A stretch of DNA of 63,337 bases from Saccoglossus kowalevskii (taxonomy: Eukaryota; Hemichordata; Enteropneusta; Harrimaniidae): contig NW_003129359.1 of the NCBI RefSeq assembly GCF_000003605.2, positions 464,928 to 528,264 on the forward strand. Direction: 5' to 3'. Shown piece after piece: positions 55,378 to 63,337 of this stretch (positions within the stretch are counted from its first letter, which is position 1; each line of letters opens with the position of its first letter). The notes under the pieces were generated by a model that worked only from the letters and a program-made list of their open reading frames with translations, ran no database searches and was not told the DNA's origin. Position numbers and translations under genes: made by a program.

Positions 55378-58300
55378 TATATTCCAACGAAGAATTCACC
55401 ATTTGTTTGACAGATTATATGTATATTCGTGCATTATGCAAATAAAGTTGTAGACTTATAATGACATGAAACACTGAATCTATGTGCCGTAATGACATTC
55501 TAATGACGCGGTGTTGTTGTGGAAATGTACGGGTGACTGATTGTTTTACCATTAATAGGATAAAACCCGAGTACGATGACTCTTGTGGGATACGTTCCGA
55601 CCAGAGATAAAGTATCGGTGCCACAGGCCGAGACTTTTTATTGCGGAAAGGTTTTCATTCATAGAATAGTCGAGGTCTTTATCTGACCTAAAACCAATCG
55701 CCCAAAATTATCTATAAATATATATATTGAATGAATTCTCACACTTTTTAAAGTATTTCTTGTCGACAATGCTGCACGAAATTCCCAATGGGAAAAGAGT
55801 TTGCGCAATGTGTGAATGACATACACGTGTGCGTAAGTGTAATGAACATGATGTACGTGAAATATGCATGATTCAGCTTATGAGTTATGATTCTTAAGAT
55901 CACTGTGTAAAGTACTGCTGGGTAGGTAGTTTTCTACATGCCATTAGTTTTTTACCGTGACGTTAATAGTTATGCATGACAGGTACGCGAATGGAATTAT
56001 TATAAGAAGAAAGTGGTTAGACGTGAAAGTTAAACTTTGCTGGGTTTTTATCTGCATTCATACGACTTTATGGTTTGGTTACCGTTTTGTAAATGCGCGC
56101 TTTTTGTGCTGAGTCTATGGCGTTAGTTGAGTAATTTTACGGGGAGGTCATTAATGTTTTTCTATTTACTTGATCTCTTCGCAGTCTTTTTACTGATTTA
56201 GTGTCGTCGGTTTCTAGTGAGTTGGGTGTAGGCGTATTACATGCATTGCATATAGTCAACGGCAGTGGAGTGCTGTCCCGCCCGTCCTTCCATCTGTCGT
56301 TAGTATTCCAGGCTCAGCAAGTGGCGGCGTGTATCAAAATCACTGGGCTATGCAAAGAGAAAGGGGGTGAGAGGAAAGGGTGAAGGATGGGTCGTACCCT
56401 CTCTTCGGCCTCTTCCAAAAAATGTACACACTAATTGTTCCAAAGCGTGGTTGACAGGAATATTTATTTATGAATGTCGATTCAAATAGTATTGAGGATG
56501 GGTCATCATATTCCGACATAACTTTGGGGGAGTCAGGGCGTTTTGTTTCCTGTAGTGTGGTACGGTCGTACAATTTTGCTCATCGGCTTTCCTTGTTTCC
56601 CCCGGCCCTCCCCCTGATAATTACCGTTCAGTCATTTACTTTGTACGTATCTGTGTCATGCCAAGATGTGCTACGCTGTGGATGACACACCGAGCCTGTA
56701 TTGATGCATCGTGTCGCATAACTAGCAGACATCGTAATCCTGGATCGATCATATACATACCTAAATACAATTACTACGCCTACATATTGTTCTATCCGGT
56801 ATTATATCATTTTATAGCGTTTTGCATATGTAAATTATATCCACTTGCAATACACCAACTACTAGTATTACTACACATTGTAACTATACGGTCAGATAGA
56901 AGTGAGAGGAGACGAACTAGTTATTGTATTCTAGGTAGGACACGTTGGGTGAGTATGTCAACACTTCAGTCAAGATTGTAACCATAATACTTCGTCACCT
57001 CTAGAGCCATTTTACGTGTGAAGTACATATTATATACACCCAGTTTGATTAACATTTCTTTGTAAATGCGAGAATACATAAACAGTTGTTTTTTTAGTAT
57101 TTGTACTCATTGTGTCTTTGCTGGACACATTTCCTGTAAAATGTGAAGTACATCTATATCGTTGATACCACGGAAAATAGCATTGAAGATTTGATGTTTT
57201 GCCAAAATATATTAAAACGTGTGCGAGTCTAAACAAAATTTACATCTACTGCAACACGTTACAGACCCGATGGATAAATTGAGTTTCTGGTTACGGACTG
57301 TTGGCTGAATAGTATTGATAAGAATGAGAAATTGTAATTGCAATTGCTGCTACTAAAGCATACATCATTTGATTCAGTCTTAACTATCACGATTAATCTA
57401 GTAATATATTAGTATCTGTAATTTGTTCACGTTAGAATTAATGATGTAATGTGTGTTATTATGTATGAGTATTCAAACAGTTTAGTATATTTTACGAACT
57501 CGATGGGAAATATAATCATGTTAATGACTACTAATACTGAGAGCTTTTGACAGTGTTAGAAACAAATCAAACACTAATTTGATTATTCGTAAATGGTGCA
57601 AAACATAGTAGTGTTTGTCTGACCGAGTGGCCGATTGTCGATAGCATACTACTACTGCTTCAAGTTAAACCTATACTAACCGAGTCGCATACTCAATTCA
57701 GTCATCACAAAATCCGAACTAAATTGACACAATTATCATATAACATCCTTTAATATTGTGCGGAGTTATATATTAGTTGGGGGCGGTAATTGACAGTCCG
57801 TGAGTACAATATCAGTTGAGAGAAAATTGAGTTTTTGGTCTAGGTTGTTTTGTTTTCCTTGAATAACGCAAACACAGTACAGAGAAGTAATGTTCATTCA
57901 TTATTACATATATTTAACTATGTTTTATAATTGACTTGATCAGTACAGTAACTTTCAATTGTTTCTTTTAAATGTTGGATTCTCATTCATAAATTATTTA
58001 ATGCATTTTTATTGATATTATGAGTACACTATTATTGAACAAAACTGAGTGGTTGCGGAGTCTTCAGTCATACTACATTACAGAAAATATATATGTTTTG
58101 TAACATAATGAGCTACATCAACTTGTTTCAGATAAATGTATATATGAATACCAGTCGTTAAATTACGGCTACAAGGTCACAACCGTGTTGCAGTGATCGG
58201 CTCTGATACATGGCTGAACGCATCAATGAATACATCCTAGACACTATTCGTTAGCTCATTGCTTTCCAATGAAAATGTGAAGGACGGCTGGAAATGCCCC

Positions 58301-59389
58301 ACCCCCTGAAACACGTTTAATAACAATATAAGTCGTTTAAAGTGTTAAATTACGGGCAATGTAACAGCATATTATCATACGATAAATCAAACACAGCTTG
58401 TATGCATGGTATGTTACTGACATTTGTATGACGTGTGGTTGTTGACAGTAACATCCTTCTTCAAACAACGAACAAGGAACATTTGTTTTACATTTGATTG
58501 ACCATGTGTGGCTATGATATCAGACACAACGACAACATTGCATGTGAAACGTGTTACAGCACATTACAACGAGTTATCAATATAATTGTGTGGTGGGTTT
58601 TTAGAACATGCGTTTTAGTTTGTTGAGTGTTGTTATGTTTACGATTCATCGGACGTATGAATTATGCCTGATTTCCAAGCATATTTCTATAAGGATAAAC
58701 TGCCGTTGTTTTCGTTTGAATATTTTGCCATTCTGATGATAGCCTAACACACATAATTTAAATTATGTGACGTAAATGTAGTAACAGAATGTTACGTCAC
58801 CCTTGACAAAACAGTTTAAGACAGAGAACGCAAATTACACATCCTATACATCTTTTTTTTATGAATTGCGCCTTTTTGTATCTGTATTAGTTCGTCAATG
58901 ATGATTATGTTTTAGATAGAATTTACTGTATTATAGATGACTGTTATCTCATTATGACATTTCACATCTAAGGAATAAATTATAAACGAGAATTAGTACA
59001 AACGTAGTGTGGATTGTAAACACACTTTCGGCAAACGTGCAGTAAGTAAAATAATAATGAACAAGGCTTACAGGGAAGGACATTTCGTGATGGAAAGCTT
59101 TATATACACAGACAACATTCACCGAAATGAGTAACCGGAAATGGAACTGAGCTATTACCATTACTATACCCTTTATTATGTATGTGTATCAATCAATATA
59201 GTTTTCCGTTTTCTGCATGCTTTTCTGGGGCCCAACCCTTCTGCATTATCGAATCGGTCGTGCGAATAACTTGAACAAGTGTTTGTTCGTTGTATGTATG
59301 AAGTTTTCGCGCTTTTTTGTATTGTGTAAATTTTACGTGTTATATCAAAGGTCAAAAGTGTGTTTCTAAATGTTAGGAGCATCGGAGAA
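55378..59389. other. Intergenic region between genes B and C
   Basis: About 4 kb with no recognised gene. ORFs under 110 codons occur on both strands (56201-56981 has several) but lack known motifs, signal peptides or LU and LDLa cysteine patterns. No third paralogue was found. Confidence 0.5.
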
Positions 59390-59905
59390 AATCATTAAAG
59401 ATAGGAAATTTTCAATTGTTTACGTAAACAAAAGGCCGATATTGTTCTTTTACCGGAAACCTACTCAAGTCAATGTGTTGAAATTTGATTGGGCAGACGA
59501 GCTGTTTTTTTTTTTTTTAATTAACGAAGATCAGTCTGCCTTCATTAAGGAAAGGCGTATCACAGATACTATTCGTTTGATAACTGACATTATTAATTGA
59601 TGTGAAGTTAACTGGAAATCAGAGAGCACTGTTATTAGAGTCCCTTACCTACTGCGCTCTTTGTTATTTCGATAAAAGCACTCGCCATTAACGTAAGAAA
59701 CAACGACAAGATTAAAGGTATCACATTACCTTCCGCGTACGAGCATAATTGATATGTATAATCAGATGACACAACACTAAAGACAGCTCTTATGTAATCG
59801 AATTTTAGTGAACTGACTGATTTGACCATAAATTTAGACAAGACAGAACTAATTCTCATTGGTAATCAGAATGGGGTAATGCAAACATTAGAATATCATG
59901 TGATG
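59390..59905 (+). pseudogene. L1-like LINE reverse transcriptase fragment upstream of gene C
   Basis: Frames read INEDQSAFIKERRITDTIRL then ITDIIN (the Q-x-x-F-x-x-x-R motif), then, after a gap, FVISIKALAINVRNN and KIKGI, then SDDTTL (decayed from A-D-D-T-T), then LTINLDKTELILIGNQNG. The order is that of an L1-type reverse transcriptase with the central palm region deleted and several stops. It ends about 140 bp before the gene C start. Confidence 0.75.
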
Positions 59906-60042
59906 ACAAAAAACTTAAGTTTTCAATTCTGAGCGCTGATATTACAGTAACCATGTGGACCGTCTCGTCAATATGTACGTACGCAACCGTTACTACTCAT
60001 TTCTAACATATTTGTCCATTCAGATAGGTGGCATATAAAGAA

Positions 60043-62293
60043 ATGTGGAAATATTGCGTTACCATTGCAATACTTCTAATTGTTAACCACCATGCTGAAG
60101 GTGAAGGTAAAGTAGAATTTGCAGTCTCGCGAGATCGGGAAATCGTAAAATAATATAATATAATATTAATTACGTCATCATTTTTTTGTGAAATTATTCG
60201 TAGAATTACCATTATTACAAATAGTAACATGTTGTTTGATGGAACATACAAACATATTGCAAGACAAGTAAACGTAACTTATTTCAGGGGACATTTTTAT
60301 TTCACTTGATAACAGCTTGACAAATTTACTTATTTGTAGGCAGCTGTAAAGGTAAACATGTATTTGTATGTAACGACGGTACGTGCATACCACGATATCT
60401 CCGATGCGATGGGCATGTGACATGCGCAGACGGGGAGGACGAGGAGAACTGTGGTACGTGATTGACATAGATAAATACGTTACGACATGTGAAACCTCCA
60501 CCTTGTTGGATTTGTTTTTATTTGATTTCTGTGATAAAATTGCGGGAAATCAACAAATCAATGAAAAGGCAATTGACAAGTTACCAGAAGACGCTCCAAT
60601 TAACCAGATAAGTGTCAGATATCAATGCTGGAGATTAACAATAATTTCATTTTTTGAAGAATCGTGTACTTAATATTTATCTATTACCACGCATGCGTAC
60701 ATCTGATGGTAGCCCACGTGTTACCGCTGGTGCATGCGTTAACGTTGCTACTGCACGTTGTCAAAATATAAATACTTCAATGGAGGAACATACAGAAACA
60801 GGGCGTGTGTCTAGGTTGAATACAACAGTCAGTTCCGCCTTTAAGTTTGTTTGTTTATTATTAAATGTTTCCAAAAAATCGAGTTATTATTCAAAATGCT
60901 GTTGAATTTATTTAGTAAATGTGTATCTAATGATTCAAAATCGTGATCATTAATTGATGAATTGATCATTAACGCCCGCACTTGTCATTTTCTTGTCCAT
61001 AGGCCCGACGTGTCACAGGTGTGCAAATCGTTGGATAGACATTGACAATGGAGAATGTCTGGCGGCGGGAAGATACACAATAACATGTGAAGGAGATGTA
61101 AGGATGATTTCATAGCTTGTAATCTTTGTATTGTTTCATGGCTTCGCAACAGAACGTAACATACAACCATCAAACATATATTGTTTTTTTTTCACATTTC
61201 CTCCTATGTGACGTCATCAGTAACAAAAAGTAACTATACATATGTATACAATATTTTCATTAAAATTATGATCCTAATAAATATGTTAATTTGACACAGG
61301 AAGTATGCAAATCAACCATAAAGGAGCGGCGTGGAAAGATTGTGTATTCAGCTAAGGGGTGTTTCCCAAAAGATGTGAGTTGTGTGCTTGATTTATTTGC
61401 GACAGATACAGTAAACGTCATTCATTGTCACTTTTTATAGGTATTCTCTGGCTACTGTCGCCATTATCAAACCCACTAATACGATCATCTGGTGATTTTA
61501 TATTTTCGACAAGAAACTCCACGTGAAGTTTGTGATCGTGAAATGCGTTTTCTGATTACAGAAATGTGAGCGTAAACAAAAGAAAAACAAACGTGGTTGT
61601 AGTGAAGATGTTATCAGTATGGCTAAGAGGATGACGTGTACAATATGCTGCGATACCGATTGGTGTAACGATCCTAGTAGGATGGAAATAGAACACAAGC
61701 CTGCTAAATCCCGTAAACCAAGATTCATGGATATAGAACACAGGTATGGTAAACCCATGAACCTAGATTGCCGGAAACTGTAATTTGGCGAAAGATTGTT
61801 GTTCATACTATAAATTTCTACAATTTAGCGTGTGGTTGAAATTGGATCATGTAACTGAACGTCAACGCGAGATTTTGATCTCATAATTATGATGACTACG
61901 CGTCGGTCAATACAATGACCGTACCGTACCGCCTACATTCATACCTTGCTGCATTCTCATATAAAGTTTAAATACGTTTAAGCTGTTGAAATTCAGCGAC
62001 GACTGCTTGCAATTTTGCAGAGTGGAATATGCATGCGATTATACCACTTCTAGAAGGCGCACCCTTCGATAGCTACAGATCGCTTCTATGACGTCAAAAT
62101 TACTCAAACTCTCAAGGTTAGCCAGGCTGTGTGTAAAACATCCAATAATACAATACGCCAGCGTTATGAAATACCTTTTATCGTCATTAATTTCATCGCA
62201 ATAACTTATTCATTCTTATTCATTATTTGACAGAGATTGAAACGGCGTGTCACCTTCTCGCCTGCTGGAAGAGCAGTATTATGGGATGCCTGA
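60043..62293 (+). CDS. Gene C: secreted protein with one LDLa repeat and a Ly6/uPAR-type three-finger domain
   Basis: Six exons with matching phases give 195 residues: 60043-60106 (signal peptide [20 protein letters not shown]), 60340-60453 (LDLa: [19 protein letters not shown] then ADGEDEENC), 61003-61097 ([19 protein letters not shown]), 61300-61374 ([20 protein letters not shown] then C), 61562-61743 ([27 protein letters not shown], basic tail) and 62236-62293 ([18 protein letters not shown], stop). The LU part has twelve cysteines at the same places as gene B. The LDLa aspartates and glutamates for calcium (D-x-D/G-E-D-E) are present. It lacks the first LDLa of gene B. A 5' untranslated exon is likely because CCATTCAG precedes the ATG by about 20 bases. 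No GPI signal is seen; the C-terminus is basic, suggesting secretion. All splice sites are canonical. Confidence 0.8.
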
Positions 62294-63324
62294 GTGTGTC
62301 CATTATATATGCACTACAATACTGTGGTTCCACTCGCTGAATATATTAGAACATCAATCCAATCATTAATAGCGTTGGGATGTTATGTAAATTACGTCTA
62401 TAATTAAATCTGCAAGCTATATATATGACTGAATATATAATTAGTGCCTTTTATTGTTTGGGTATCCGCGTCAGTTACCTAGCCACTTAGCTTAAATGGA
62501 GGTATATGCTTGTTTGGTATGTTGGTGTGCATCAAGTATAAATATTCAATAGATTTTGAATTTAAAACAAAATTGAAATGGTTAATTATTAAAAATAAAC
62601 GTGTTTTGTTTGAAAAGTAACAACTATAGATTTCGATAAACATTCCACAAACGATATCATAATTGTAAAATAATAAATAGAAATGTCCTACACTGTGCCC
62701 CGTGTTCTTCTACTCAGATGATGATTACGAGATACGATATACAGAGGCGGCGGCACAAAATCTTGCATGGGGCGAGATCTGCTCACCATCCCATGATGCT
62801 CCCCCGGGAAAACATTGAAATGTAGACCCTGTAAAACGCTACTCCTGCATTTGGAGGGGCTAATTTTGTTGACATACATATTATATAACACTAAGAGTTT
62901 CAGCTTGATTTTTGGAGGGGCGACAACCACCTTCCCCAACATTTTTTTCCGGGGGCGACCGCCCGCTCTGCCTCATCCCGGCGCCGCCGCCACTGTGTTA
63001 CGTTCAACATAGTGGTATTGGTACCATAGTGGACAGGAAGTATATTCTAATACAACGATTGAGGTCTTTATTGTATGATGCCTTGACTTTATTTATTAAT
63101 TATTTCACAACTTGAAAAAATCTTGAATGATTAGAAATTGCATATTAAAATATTCTATATATATATATATTATTTTCATTGAAACGGATATTCTTCAGTT
63201 GATTGGCAGCTAACAATGATCTGTAATTGTTGGTTGTCATCCTTAGACAATCAGGGTTTCGGTGTAGGTTGAGCTGAAAACGAGAAAGCAAAGCTTTAGA
63301 AACAACATGCACTACTCGGTGTTG
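62294..63324. other. Sequence downstream of gene C
   Basis: AATAAA-like signals lie near 62592 and 62672 and could end gene C. The rest holds the GC-rich inverted-repeat element at 62751-62996 and AT-rich sequence with a TATATATA run near 63155. Confidence 0.45.
62751..62996. mobile_element. GC-rich terminal-inverted-repeat element
   Basis: The left end ACAGAGGCGGCGGCAC and right end GCGCCGCCGCCACTGT are inverted complements at 14 of 16 positions. The block is much richer in GC than its flanks. The ACAGTGGCGGCG-type end resembles hAT-like non-autonomous elements, but no 8-bp target-site duplication is clear. Confidence 0.45.
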
Positions 63325-63337
63325 TTAAAGCGGGAGA
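63325..63337. mobile_element. Start of another TTAA-flanked MITE (cut by window end)
   Basis: The last 13 bases, TTAAAGCGGGAGA, match the end of MITE family 3 (TTAAAGCGGRGGAG). Confidence 0.45.

Noticed and set aside
56201-56981. Overlapping plus-strand ORFs between genes B and C as a gene
   Set aside because: No signal peptide, LDLa, LU or other motif, no consistent splice chain, and competing frames on the other strand.
1-63337. tRNA, rRNA or CRISPR features
   Set aside because: No T-loop-like GGTTCRAAYCC boxes in the right setting, no rRNA-like sequence and no direct repeats with unique spacers were seen.

Overview
The window looks like an AT-rich invertebrate nuclear genome. Coding exons are short, joined by canonical GT-AG introns of 0.1-6 kb, and separated by many interspersed repeats (LINE fragments, TTAA-flanked MITEs, minisatellites). 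A 50-base run of N at 21205-21254 marks an assembly gap. The modular extracellular domains (SRCR, furin-like Cys-rich, EGF, Ig, FN3, LDLa, Ly6/uPAR) with phase-1 introns between modules are typical of bilaterian animals. An invertebrate deuterostome such as a hemichordate or amphioxus is plausible because SRCR and chimeric receptors are expanded there, but the species cannot be fixed from the sequence. No tRNA, rRNA or CRISPR array was seen.

Layout. 1-9 kb is a mobile-element and duplication zone: a frameshifted LINE ORF1p on the minus strand, then a tandem segmental duplication (about 655-3862 and 4195-8892) carrying an intact and a truncated BTB/POZ gene, an intact and a broken copy of an unknown membrane-protein ORF, a LINE endonuclease remnant and a MITE. 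10.4-49.7 kb is one large plus-strand gene (gene A), reconstructed here by splice-phase matching as about 24 exons encoding about 2,600 residues: signal peptide, furin-like repeats around SRCR1, SRCR2, an EGF-like segment, five Ig domains, an FN3-like region resembling the membrane-proximal part of receptor tyrosine phosphatases, a 470-residue Thr/Ser mucin-like stalk, one transmembrane helix, and a 700-residue acidic cytoplasmic tail with tyrosines but no kinase or phosphatase domain. 51.7-55.4 kb and 60.0-62.3 kb hold two plus-strand paralogues (genes B and C) encoding small secreted proteins: signal peptide, two or one LDLa repeats, and a 12-cysteine Ly6/uPAR-type three-finger domain. Gene B has a damaged splice donor next to a LINE insertion.

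How they may work together (inference): gene A looks like a scavenger- or adhesion-type cell-surface receptor that could signal through recruited adaptors; genes B and C look like small secreted ligands or binding proteins. Their neighbourhood suggests an array of surface and secreted recognition proteins, but nothing in the sequence proves a functional link. The main oddities are the chimeric receptor, the LDLa plus three-finger architecture, a minisatellite that copies a splice donor, an Ig domain without its cysteines, a 30-bp hairpin insertion with an empty site in the paralogous copy, and three related families of TTAA-flanked MITEs.
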